A stretch of 64,000 bases of DNA, taken from contig OY101122.1 in NCBI GenBank assembly GCA_956465555.1, positions 1,933,001 through 1,997,000 on the forward strand, given 5' to 3'. Shown piece after piece: positions 52,167 through 61,388 of the stretch (the first letter of the stretch is position 1; each line of letters opens with the position of its first letter). Below the pieces are notes generated by a model that ran no database searches, was not told where the DNA came from, and worked only from the letters and a program-made list of their open reading frames with translations. The DNA is from Nitzschia sp. pyKryTriq1 (Eukaryota; Bacillariophyta; Bacillariophyceae; Bacillariales; Bacillariaceae). Position numbers and translations under genes: made by a program.

Positions 52167-53690
52167 CTATTGATATCCCTGGAAGATATCTTCCGGTGGT
52201 TCCTCCATCAACGGCCCCGCCCCAGCATTATTATTATTAATATTATTGCTGCCAATACTACTATTATTTGCCGCCCTTGGCAACCAGCAAAATCGTATTC
52301 GTCTCAAGGCCTCTAATCGTTCCGTATTGAGACCACTCACATGAACTCCATCCGCAGTGCCTTCCAGCACCACCGCGAGAACGTATTCTCGACATTGACG
52401 ACGAAGGGTATTCTTCCAGCATCGCAATTTGTGGTTTTCTCGCCCCCGAACGTCAAAATTTCCATGACTCCGATGGAAGGATTCTAATTGACGAAATTTC
52501 TTCCACCATGTTTCGTCATGAGGAGTCCAAGAGAACTGAATTCGTCCCAATAGTTGGATTTGTTCCAAGGAGAGGGGTGCTAATTTGGAAGAAGAAGAAG
52601 AAGAAGAACCTACTCCTGGTGCTGCCGATCCATGTTCATAGTGGTAGTTGTTGTGATTGCGGTATCGTAGCCGCTGATACGTCATCCAACTTCGTAGATC
52701 CCTGTATTCGGGATCTTGGGGGAGACTGGTGTGGCCATGTTCCTTCCAAAATTGATAGAGTTGATCGTACTTGCACTTCCAACTATCTTGTCGGGGTGCC
52801 CACGTAAAGCCAATGGATTCTAATCGACGTATCCGATCAGGGGTCAGGGAGTGCCTTGTCGACGGTAAATATGGCAAGGAAGCAGACGACAAGTAACTAG
52901 ATGCTGCTGCTGCTGCTGTTGCTGTTGGATATGACGTGCTGCTGGTTGTTCTAGTGCTGGAGGAAGAAGAAGAAGAAGAAGAAGAGGCGAGAGTGAATCT
53001 CTCATAGCCGTTGTTGTTGTTGTTGTTGTTGTTGTTGTTCCAATGGTCCTTGTGATGTTGCTGCTGTTCCTGTTCGTGGTTTCCTCGCTGTTGCTGTTGT
53101 TCCAGATATTTGAAGTTTTGTCGCATATTCTTGACAAACCGATATAATCGAGCTTCTGTCTTCGGGATAGTCAAATGACCATGCCGTTTCAGAAAGGCCA
53201 CCAACGCGGCAAAGTCGCCCTCCCACTCTCGGAAGGAGGAGCCAGAAGAAGTAGTAGTAGCAGCAGCAGCAGACGCAGATGGATCCGTGTTCCATGCTGT
53301 GGAATAGCGTGCCCTCGAGCTCGGTGTTGTAGTAGATTGTGTAGAGTAGGGGGAATCGCTTCTTCTCCTTGTCGGAGAGCTTGAGGGTATCCTTCCAGCC
53401 AACCCCATGCTTGGAAACGAAACCTCGGAGGAAAATTCCGATGCCGAGGACACCCAAAGGACTGTTGTTGCTAGTGCTCCTGTACTCCGACAAGCTGCTC
53501 CAACTCGTCCACAGCTGAAGGTAGCCGATCTCGACACGAGTGCTGATACCTGCAATAGGGGGTAACCATCGAACAGATGCATCCTGGCAGATTTGCCTAG
53601 CAGCAGCAACAGCGCTGCGACGAACCGCCACGGCCTGCTGCTGCTGCTGACCCCAAGAACAACGCTGCGCGGCGGCTTGTTCTTCATCAT
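52167..53690 (-). CDS. Helicase-associated (HA) domain repeat protein
   Basis: Single exon, 507 residues from the ATG at 53690; the longer frame starts with TTG. Three HA-type repeats (PF03457-like) with the H-G-H/N core: FLKRHGHLTIPKTEARLYRF (about 157), FWKEHGHTSLPQDPEYRDLR (about 318) and FHRSHGNFDVRGRENHKLRC (about 408). Each is followed by the R-x-W-x-x-x-Q/L-R element and a closing L-x-x-I-x-F-x-W (GFTWAPRQDSW, QFSWTPHDETW, RFCWLPRA). The domain is common in stramenopile genomes and binds nucleic acid by prediction only. Long Ser, Asn and Gln runs separate repeats 1 and 2. The N-terminal hydrophobic segment (FVAALLLLLGKSARM) may be an organelle signal. No helicase motor is present, so this is a stand-alone HA protein. 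Confidence 0.85.
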   Translation of the reverse strand: MMKNKPPRSVVLGVSSSSRPWRFVAALLLLLGKSARMHLFDGYPLLQVSALVSRSATFSCGRVGAACRSTGALATTVLWVSSASEFSSEVSFPSMGLAGRIPSSSPTRRRSDSPYSTQSTTTPSSRARYSTAWNTDPSASAAAATTTSSGSSFREWEGDFAALVAFLKRHGHLTIPKTEARLYRFVKNMRQNFKYLEQQQQRGNHEQEQQQHHKDHWNNNNNNNNNNGYERFTLASSSSSSSSSSTRTTSSTSYPTATAAAAASSYLSSASLPYLPSTRHSLTPDRIRRLESIGFTWAPRQDSWKCKYDQLYQFWKEHGHTSLPQDPEYRDLRSWMTYQRLRYRNHNNYHYEHGSAAPGVGSSSSSSSKLAPLSLEQIQLLGRIQFSWTPHDETWWKKFRQLESFHRSHGNFDVRGRENHKLRCWKNTLRRQCREYVLAVVLEGTADGVHVSGLNTERLEALRRIRFCWLPRAANNSSIGSNNINNNNAGAGPLMEEPPEDIFQGYQ

Positions 53691-54793
53691 TCTCACTAAC
53701 AACGATAGCTGGTGCTAGCAGTGTTTTTGTTCACTGCGCATCACGTTTTTGTTTAGAACTTCAGAACTGACGATTGGAACTCCTTCTATCGATGTATGCT
53801 GATATACCGGTAATATGATATCGCTTTAGCATCGTCTTGCGATCGCTTATTTGCTTGATGGGGCGTTGTTTTCAAATCAATCCTTCGGAAGAAAGTGCGG
53901 AAGTGCGTGCTTGTACTCGTGCGTTGTTGGAAGCAAAACTAGAAACTGAAAACCGACCGCGAGAAGACGACGACGGTATGTACGTGTGCCAGGTACCAGT
54001 ACAGTACCCAGTACAGTACCCAGTAGTACGGGATACTGTACACAAGTACCCCGTAGAGAGCGACGACACGGTACGCAAGAGGTAATATGGCAAGCCCGAC
54101 CTCTTACCAGGGGAAGAAGTACCTGTAGATACTGTACTCGCACTGTACTCGTACTGGTACTGTACCGGTACACCTTACCGCTGCGAACTTGTACGAGTGC
54201 GTGGCACAGAATTGTCAGACATGGATAAACTCTGTAGGACGGCGGATGGCGAGCTTTGAGCTTGATTGAAAGAATTTTGAGCCATTTTCACTCAAGCTTG
54301 GAGGTCTTGCCATTTTCCGTAAAGTACACCAACTTGTACGTAGGACCAGTACGGTGGTAGTCTACGGTATAGTACCAGCGTTCTTACCCTGGTACTGTAC
54401 TACCGACACACGAAAGGTGACATCTGGCGTGTCAGCCGTCGAAAAATTTCGTTATCTTTTGGCAAGAAGACTTGCTTCCGAAAACGTGCGTGGCAAGAAA
54501 AATGATAAAATCTTCATTTTTTCGATCGAGAATCTTCATCATCGAGAATGGCGATGATTCTTCATGAGCCTGCTAGCTGCACGCATCTGCTAAAACAACA
54601 TTCGACATCGCAGCCGGATGTTAGAGAAGAGCACAGCTGCTTGCAGAGGTATCTTTTGCCAAAGCTCTCTGCAACAACTGCGATATTGAATACTCGCAAA
54701 CCCCAGTAAAGCCTTGTCCCGACAAAAGCAAGTTTCCAAGAAGCCGGTGGTCTGCTCCATACTCTTCTACACAGTACACAATACTTGCAGGGA
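53691..54793. other. Intergenic, 1.1 kb, GTAC-rich
   Basis: No gene recognised. A striking run of CAGTACAGTACCCAGTA-type words occupies 53990-54060, continuing with GTAC/ACCGGTAC at 54120-54175. AGTAC words recur near 54300-54400. The right part is the upstream region of the NAD(P)-binding protein. Confidence 0.5.
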
Positions 54794-55881
54794 ATGGCCA
54801 ATATGATGATTTCAGCTCCCCCCACCATGACAAATCATCCAGCTACCGTGCTGACATTGTTTTCCTTGCTCGCTTTGCTGGCGTTGGCGGGTGCGTTCAG
54901 CAATCAAGATACGGCCCCGACGAAAGTGTTGGTCACTGGTGCTGCAGGGAAGACTGGTCGGCTAGTCCTTAAGAAATTGGAGGAAAATCCTCGATACGAG
55001 CCTAAAGGATTGGTTCGAACAGAAGGGAGTGCCTTGAAACTCTTGGAAGACAGAAAAATTAAGTGTCCCCTGGAGCACATGGTCATCTCCGACATCACTA
55101 GCCCGACATTTGAAGATGACTTGCCAAGCGGGCTACGTGGAATGGATGCCATGATTATTTGTACCTCTGCGGTTCCTCGGATTAGTCGATGGTCGTTGGC
55201 GGGGGCTATTCTGAAAGCACCATGGAACTTGGTCCGACGGAAACCTCCGATGGATTTTCGAAAACTTCAATTCAAATGGAAGCATGGTGGATATCCTGAG
55301 GTTGTCGACTATCATGGGCAAGTGGCGCAGATTGAGTTGGCGAAAAAGCTGGGAATGCAGAAAGTGGTCATTGTTAGCTCTATGGGAGGCACCAATCCTG
55401 AAAACTTCTTGAACTGCGTAGGGAAGAAAAGAGATGGATCCGGAAATGGAGATATACTTGTGTGGAAACGAAAAGCGGAAAAATATCTTGTGGAGGTAAG
55501 TAAGGCCTTGGGAATATCGGTTGGATCGAACTGCTGAGAAGTTTGAGCGCAGCTAAAGAATTTTATTTTCTTGATTGACAACAGAGTGGTCTGAATTATG
55601 CCATCATTCATCCAGGTGGTTTGGTAGACTCTCCTGGTTGTAAGGAAACTTTTGTACTTGACGTCGATGACAAAATATCAAAATACCACGATCAGACGAG
55701 AATTTCTCGAGAGGACGTTGCTGACTTGTGTATAGCCGCACTTGGCTGCACCCAAAATTGCTCGTTCGATTGCATAACTACCCCACCGGTCGAAGTCAAT
55801 GGTAGTGGCGGTATCAAAACTGCAAGTGAATCACTGGCGGAATTTCTGCAAGAATCCAAAACTGCGAACTACGCAATGTGA
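54794..55881 (+). CDS. NAD(P)-binding SDR-type protein, putative plastid
   Basis: Predicted exons 54794-55495 and 55585-55881 (phase 0, 89-bp intron) give 332 residues. The N-terminus has a hydrophobic leader (VLTLFSLLALLALAGA) ending at A-FSNQDTAP, an ASAFAP-like plastid junction; later in-frame ATGs (54803, 54827) also work. The Rossmann motif is VLVTGAAGKTGRLVLKKL (G-x-x-G-x-x-G type of atypical SDRs such as NmrA-like and TIC62-like proteins). Later blocks are MDAMIICTSAVPRIS, VVDYHGQVAQIELAKKLGMQ, KVVIVSSMGG and, after the join, YAIIHPGGL, then ISREDVADLCIAAL. The layout fits atypical SDR5-like plastid proteins (At5g02240 type). No substrate can be named. Confidence 0.88.
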
Positions 55882-56036
55882 GACAGAAGCATAATATGAG
55901 CTTTCGATTCGTCTGCGTTATCAGCCCACGTGGACACCTGCATAGAGAAACTACGATAAACATAGAGACGGAGTATAACATGACATGATATGATAACATG
56001 ACATGATATGACACAGTCTAACATTTATTTATTGGT
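55882..56036. other. Short convergent 3' interval with ACATGATATG repeats
   Basis: The 155 bp between two convergent stops include three to four ACATGATATG-like units at 55977-56012. Confidence 0.6.
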
Positions 56037-57942
56037 TTATTTTCGCAACTCAATTCCACAGCACACCTGATCGGTAATCTGCTGGAGTCCGACACAATTC
56101 GCCGCTGGAATGGCACCAGTGCTGGCGAGGGCGGCATATTCGGAGCAAGTCCGGTCGTCCTGGCCCGGGATGGTTACCACAGCCGTTGGGTTTGTGACAT
56201 TTCCACCATCGCTACAAATGCTACAAACGAATGGGGCACTCGTACCACAGCACAGCGGCCCGGCGACCTGCTGGAGTCCGGCACAATTTGCCTCAGGAAT
56301 GGCGCCAACACTGCCGAGGGCGGCATAACCGGAGCAAGTCCGGTCTTCCTGGCCCGGGATGGTTACCACGTCTGTTGGGTTTGTGACGTTTCCAGCACCA
56401 CTACAAATGTCGCAAATGTATGGGGTACCACAGCAGGATGGACTTACGACGGGTAGGAGTTGGGCGCACTGCTCCTCGGTAATGGCGGCGCTAAGAGCGT
56501 CGATCCCTGAACATGTCGTACTACCAATAACAGGAAGAGTCAAAGGGAAATCGGGATTGACAATCTCATTCCCTTCACCACAGATGAAGCACCCAGCGAA
56601 TGGTGTTTCAGTAGGAACTGGTGAAACGCTTGGGGGCGACGTTGGGCCTACCGATGGTGCCATAGAAGGGCCGGGACTAACAGATGGCGCGGGCGAGACG
56701 CTCGGACTGAGGCTGGGAGGTGAACTTGTTGATGGCATTGAAGACATAGTAGGGCTCGAAGTAGGCTCCATCAACCCAACTTCCAATCTTGGAGGGAACT
56801 CGGATTGTGTACTGTAGAAACGAACGCTTTCCACGTCATTGTTAAAAAGTGCAATCAAAAATTCCGTTTCTTGAATCTGCATTCGTCGTCGAAGACGCAC
56901 TGGTGCAGTTCCAAAAAGAAGCGATGTGAGATCCACCATTACCTCAGTATCGCCTGGAGCAACTTCAAAAGATGGTCCAGGAGTACCAGCGTCAATGATG
57001 CTAGAGATAGAGATATTTTGCACGATGTCCTCGATATCGCCTTCGATAGCTGGGAACCTCGCAGTTTCTATGGTGACATTGGAAATCAACGGCTCATCGT
57101 CAGTCTCAAGTAGCGTTAGGACAAGCGTAGCTGTTGTAGTCCATCCCACAATTTCCGCTGGGTCCGGTAGCGAATCTGCCACATTGAAAGTCATAAAAGC
57201 AACGGTGGCCGACTGATCCGTGTCGCTGTTTTGGACCAATAGGAAGGTCTCGTTCCCAAATGGCCCTCCAGTTTCTTCGCTGCCGAGATAAACGAATGTA
57301 TCAGCAGTAGCAATGAAATCGATCTGGTTTGGGATCGTGGGTGGGGGTGTTGGAGCCGCTGTAGAGGGAGGGGGCGTTGGTGGTGGTGTAGGTAGGAATG
57401 TTTGAGGGACTGGTGGTGGAGTTGTTGGCTTAGAAGCTGGTTTTTCATCATCATCCTTGCCAAGAGTTACACCTAGCACAATTCCAATAATAGCCAAAAC
57501 AACAACAACACAACAAAGAATTGCAGCCATTTTCTTGCTGCGTTGAGGATCGTCACCAAACATGTTTGCGAATCGGCTGGATTTACCCTCTCCTTTCTCT
57601 ACGTCGCCTTCGTCTCCAGGGACCGAATCGATCCCGTAATTCTCTACGATGTTAGCCCGATCAGGCTCGTCCTTGAATTCCGCACCATCATCGTCAGTTT
57701 CCTCCTCATCGCTTTCTTCTGATCAACATAGAATATCAACACGCGGTGAGAGGAAAGAATATTTGCAAGCCCATTCGAATCTTCACCCCGGATACCGTAC
57801 CTTCCTCCTCATCGCTTTCCTCCTCTTCGTCTTCATCTTCATCCTCGTCGGATTCTTCTACATCCTCGTCCTCGTCGGATTCTTCCTCCTCCTCCTCCGA
57901 GGATTCCTCATTGAATTCACGTTCTTCTCCGTATACAACCAT
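56037..57942 (-). CDS. Membrane protein with CBM96/DNRLRE-like domain and three Cys repeats
   Basis: Predicted exons 57942-57801 and 57718-56037 (phase 1, 82-bp intron) give 607 residues. The cytosolic head (about 1-110) is extremely acidic (Glu/Asp runs). One membrane segment follows (AAILCCVVVVLAIIGIVLG), so type II topology. A Pro/Thr-rich stalk leads to a domain (about 178-365) with ADTFVYLGSEETGGPFGN, TFLLVQNSDTDQSATVAFM and late RFYSTQSEFPPRLEV, the layout of DNRLRE/CBM96 carbohydrate-binding domains. A Ser/Pro linker precedes three Cys repeats of about 60 residues, each C-x-I-C-x-x-G-N-x-x-N-P ... T-C ... C ... CCG (for example CSICSDGGNVTNPTAVVTIP). Similar Cys repeats are common in stramenopile surface proteins. 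An extracellular carbohydrate- or wall-binding role is inferred. Confidence 0.82.
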
Positions 57943-58654
57943 CTTGGATAAAGCTACACAACTAAAATAATCTAGCAAATGTTCACAGAGAGTTACAGTG
58001 GATGACGGAGGTCGAAGGCTTGGGCTACGGGAGCCTGCGGTCATAGCAGCAAAAGAACAGACGAAGGTTTCTCACGTCTGCTCGCAAGATCGGAAGATGA
58101 TTTTGGTGTTGAAAATCCCTCCCTGGACATCTTTTTATTCATAGTGACCGTGTCGCACGACAATTATGTTTAGGTCAGTCGGACAAAATGTTTTGGTAAT
58201 TAGAGTTTTATTATCATACGTAAATGAAGGATAAAATAACGACTATTTAACGTAGATGTTGTGCACTAATTAACTTCTGGAGGTTTTGCTTATTATTCTT
58301 CGCCGACTACTAGAGTAAAGTAGATGAAAACCTCAAACCAAATCACCTCTACCGGTACAGGACGGGTAATTGCTTTACGATTCAGCTGACTGATTGCACT
58401 ACTAGCTAGACTAGAGAGTAGAGAGCTCCTCTCCTCTCTCTACTAGGTGGAGTAGAGGGTAGAGTAGATAGTAGACTAACAGAATTCGCTCAAAGAAACA
58501 AAACCCACACGCATAAAGTTGGAATGAGACACTTCTGAAAAGCTTCTGATAACAAAATATCAAATCCAGCAGTTCGACGTTGTTAGTATGGAGCAATAAA
58601 TCAAAGGCGAACAGGTAGTAGATAACTGTTCTCTAGTAGTTTCTTCTAGTATTT
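57943..58654. other. Intergenic, about 700 bp
   Basis: Upstream region of the CBM96-like gene (left) and 3' flank of NTH1 (right). It contains CTCTCTACTAG words at 58405-58470 and one TACCGGTAC near 58350. No gene recognised. Confidence 0.5.
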
Positions 58655-60772
58655 TTATTGTTGTTCTTTCTTCATCGCGTCTTGAATTTCTTCGGTCCAT
58701 CCCATCTTATTACCCACTTTCCGCACATCCATCCCCAATCGCTTCAGAAGCTGCAATGCCTCACGGGGTCTGGAACAGTCCAGCGCTTTGCGCAATAGTT
58801 TATCAGGATATTGTTGGACTTCTTGTCCCATTCCGACCCAGAGTAAATTGACCGTCCCCCAATACTCACGAGGCAACCAGGATTCCAACTGCAGACGGGT
58901 GTGTTCCGGCTGCTTGGAATCTACCCATTTCAATTGATTGAACATTCGATGCATATGCGTGTCCACTCCAATCCCTGTCACCTTGCCCCACGCCACATTT
59001 TCGACAATAAAGGCCATTTTAGGACCCACGCCCGGCAATTGGTCAATCATCTGCTGCGCCGTCGGTGGAATATCCCCATTGTATTCCGTGTGAAGGATAT
59101 CCACCACCTTGAGAATATTTTTCGCTTTGGTATTGTGAAAGCCCACTTTTCCAATTAAGACATTGAGTTTTTCAAACGATGTGTTGGAACTCCGAATATT
59201 GTCAATCGTCAATCCATGCGCTTGCAATTGTCTCATGGCATCTCCCACCACGGCATCTTTGGTCTGACTGGACAACATCAGGGCTATGAGGACTTGAAAG
59301 CGATAGACGGAATCGCCTTGATCGCGCTGGGGCAAGGCTTCACTCCCGTCGGTATCCACGGGTGCGGTCCGATCGGCGCGTAATTCTTCCACGAGTTGAT
59401 AGATAGATTCCCAATCTTCTTTGGGGGGCGATCGTTCTTGTTGTTGTTGCTTCTTCTTGGGGCTCTGTTTTATGGTGGGCGAAGCTGTCGTCTTTTTCCT
59501 CGCTTTGGGTTTGGGAGTAGTGGAGTTGGACTGCTTCTGGTGTTTCTGCTTCTGCTGCTTCTTCTTTTCGGGAGATTCATCTACTGGGGGGATGATGAGT
59601 CCACTGCTGGAAACGGAAGCAGCATCGGGGGTGACGGGAACGGCCGCAGCAATGGTACTAGTAGCCCCCCTTCTTGAGCCTCTCGTTCGTCGGGTGGTAG
59701 TCGGTGATGTGGCCTGGATCGTAGTACTATTAGGAGTAGGAACGGCAGCCTCCTCCTCCTTCTTATTCTCTTTCTCCTTTTTGACCACTGCTTTGGGACT
59801 ACCAGGAATAGTAGTTTTGGCGCGTTTCCTGGTGGTGGTGGTGGTGGTGGTCGTTGATGCACTGCTGGTTTTTGCCTTAGTGGCTGTTCGTCGCTTCTTT
59901 GTGGGTTTTTCTTCTTCTTCTTCTTCTTCTTTTATTACAACATCCAGAATTGACGGATCGATAATGTTGTCATCGTCCTCCTGAGGCAATGATGATGATG
60001 ATGATGATGATGATGATGTTGCTTGAAGAGATGATGATGACTGGAGCCGCGTCGTTCGAGAAGTAATGGTAGTACACCTGGTGCTCCTACTGCTTCCACC
60101 AGACCCGCGGACGAGGGCCGTCCTCCTCTTGGTTTGGCTCGATACACAATTCGTCGTCGTCGTCGTCGTCGTCTTCATCGTTGCTGCCATGGTACTGCTA
60201 CACGTATTAATGAGGGAACGCTTCGTTGTTCGTGCCATGATGGTGAAGCAGCAGTACTCGGAACAACGTGGCCGTGGCTGTCTTCCGAGCAGAAGGCGAT
60301 GATGATGATTCGTCGTCGTCGTCGTCGGTGGTGGCGATGATGCAAAAAAGAGGTTGCTGCCGATTCTCGTCGTCGTACTCCTCCTTGTAGCAGCACTTCT
60401 GGTAGCGCTCCTTCGCAGCAACACCAAGGCGGTCACTGTCGTGCTTATGTTGTTGGAGTTGGCGTTGGAGTTTGATCCAAGAACAAACAACAACAACACA
60501 GTAATAACTGTAATAATGTTACCGAGGATCCCAAAGCGACGCCTGCCCCAATAATTCCGACGGCAGTGAACGACGACGACGACGACGGCGAGGCAACTTC
60601 TAGTAGTATTAATAGCTGATGCAGCGCGGCGAGGAGAAGACAAGGCTGCGGGCGACGACGGGTAGTAGTAGGAGCACAGAATTTTGATAGTCAAAGTTTC
60701 TCCTTCTTCTTCTTCTTTATATAAAAAAGACGGATTCCTGCCGTGTTTTGAACGAGTATTACTACAATCCAT
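58655..60772 (-). CDS. NTH1: Endonuclease III homologue (NTH1-type DNA glycosylase)
   Basis: Base-excision-repair glycosylase/AP lyase for oxidised pyrimidines; single exon. From the ATG at 60772 it is 705 residues; the catalytic domain is the last 252. Helix-hairpin-helix LPGVGPKMAF carries the catalytic Lys (about 585), and the catalytic Asp is in GIGVDTHMHR (about 604), 19 residues on as in human NTH1. MLSSQTKDAVVGDAM marks the substrate pocket entry. The C-terminal [4Fe-4S] cysteines are absent: the matching stretch GMGQEVQQYPDKLLRKALDC has one Cys. The start is uncertain. An AT-rich TTATATAAAG lies at about 60716-60725 on the minus strand, downstream of the first ATG, and ATG 60238 (MARTTKRSLI, 527 residues) would drop a low-complexity extension with a hydrophobic stretch. 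Lys/Thr/Ser-rich regions before the domain carry nuclear-signal-like basic runs. Confidence 0.9.
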   Translation of the reverse strand: MDCSNTRSKHGRNPSFLYKEEEEGETLTIKILCSYYYPSSPAALSSPRRAASAINTTRSCLAVVVVVVHCRRNYWGRRRFGILGNIITVITVLLLFVLGSNSNANSNNISTTVTALVLLRRSATRSAATRRSTTTRIGSNLFFASSPPPTTTTTNHHHRLLLGRQPRPRCSEYCCFTIMARTTKRSLINTCSSTMAATMKTTTTTTTNCVSSQTKRRTALVRGSGGSSRSTRCTTITSRTTRLQSSSSLQATSSSSSSSSSLPQEDDDNIIDPSILDVVIKEEEEEEEKPTKKRRTATKAKTSSASTTTTTTTTRKRAKTTIPGSPKAVVKKEKENKKEEEAAVPTPNSTTIQATSPTTTRRTRGSRRGATSTIAAAVPVTPDAASVSSSGLIIPPVDESPEKKKQQKQKHQKQSNSTTPKPKARKKTTASPTIKQSPKKKQQQQERSPPKEDWESIYQLVEELRADRTAPVDTDGSEALPQRDQGDSVYRFQVLIALMLSSQTKDAVVGDAMRQLQAHGLTIDNIRSSNTSFEKLNVLIGKVGFHNTKAKNILKVVDILHTEYNGDIPPTAQQMIDQLPGVGPKMAFIVENVAWGKVTGIGVDTHMHRMFNQLKWVDSKQPEHTRLQLESWLPREYWGTVNLLWVGMGQEVQQYPDKLLRKALDCSRPREALQLLKRLGMDVRKVGNKMGWTEEIQDAMKKEQQ

Positions 60773-61388
60773 AAAATGAAGCAATGCAAATAACTACTAC
60801 TGCACAGTAGTGTGTATGAGTAATACTCTCTGTAGCTACTAGAGCTAATATTAGCAGACTACTCTACGCATGCAGTAGCTGTGGCAGACGAAAAATAGAC
60901 AGATCTCGACCTGACGATGAAGTCTCGGGAGTCTCTGGAAATACCGGTACCGCAGTACCGGTACGGTGTACAGTACTTGTACTGTACCTGCTACCGGTAG
61001 CCGGTCGAGACTGACTGACTCCTTCGATTTGTTCAGAGGAGCGCTCGCAGGATAGTCTGTCCGTCGGATGGAACTCGCAATTTCACCACAGCCATTCACG
61101 CGACGATCTGGATCGCGAATCCAAAACCGCTCACTTTTCTTCAGGCATATGCAAATCCAAACCACGATATACTGTCTGATGGTGCGTTGTACTCGACATG
61201 CCAACACAAAACACAATGATCCAGGCGGATCCCCTATTCCTTCATATCGTTCCTTTTGCACAAACCATGGATTTTTGGGAGTGATATATCTAATATCTAG
61301 TCTACTTGGAGTGGGCTGTACTTGCAGTGATAAGAAGAACTGTCGAACAAAAAGTTCCATTCCCGACTGACGACTGTCTGTCTGTATC
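60773..61388. promoter_or_regulatory. Divergent promoter region (NTH1 and TYW3 fusion)
   Basis: 616 bp between divergent starts. A TACCGGTA/GTAC cluster lies at 60940-61000. No gene recognised: a frame at 61068-61370 has no family match and no protein-like composition. Confidence 0.4.
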
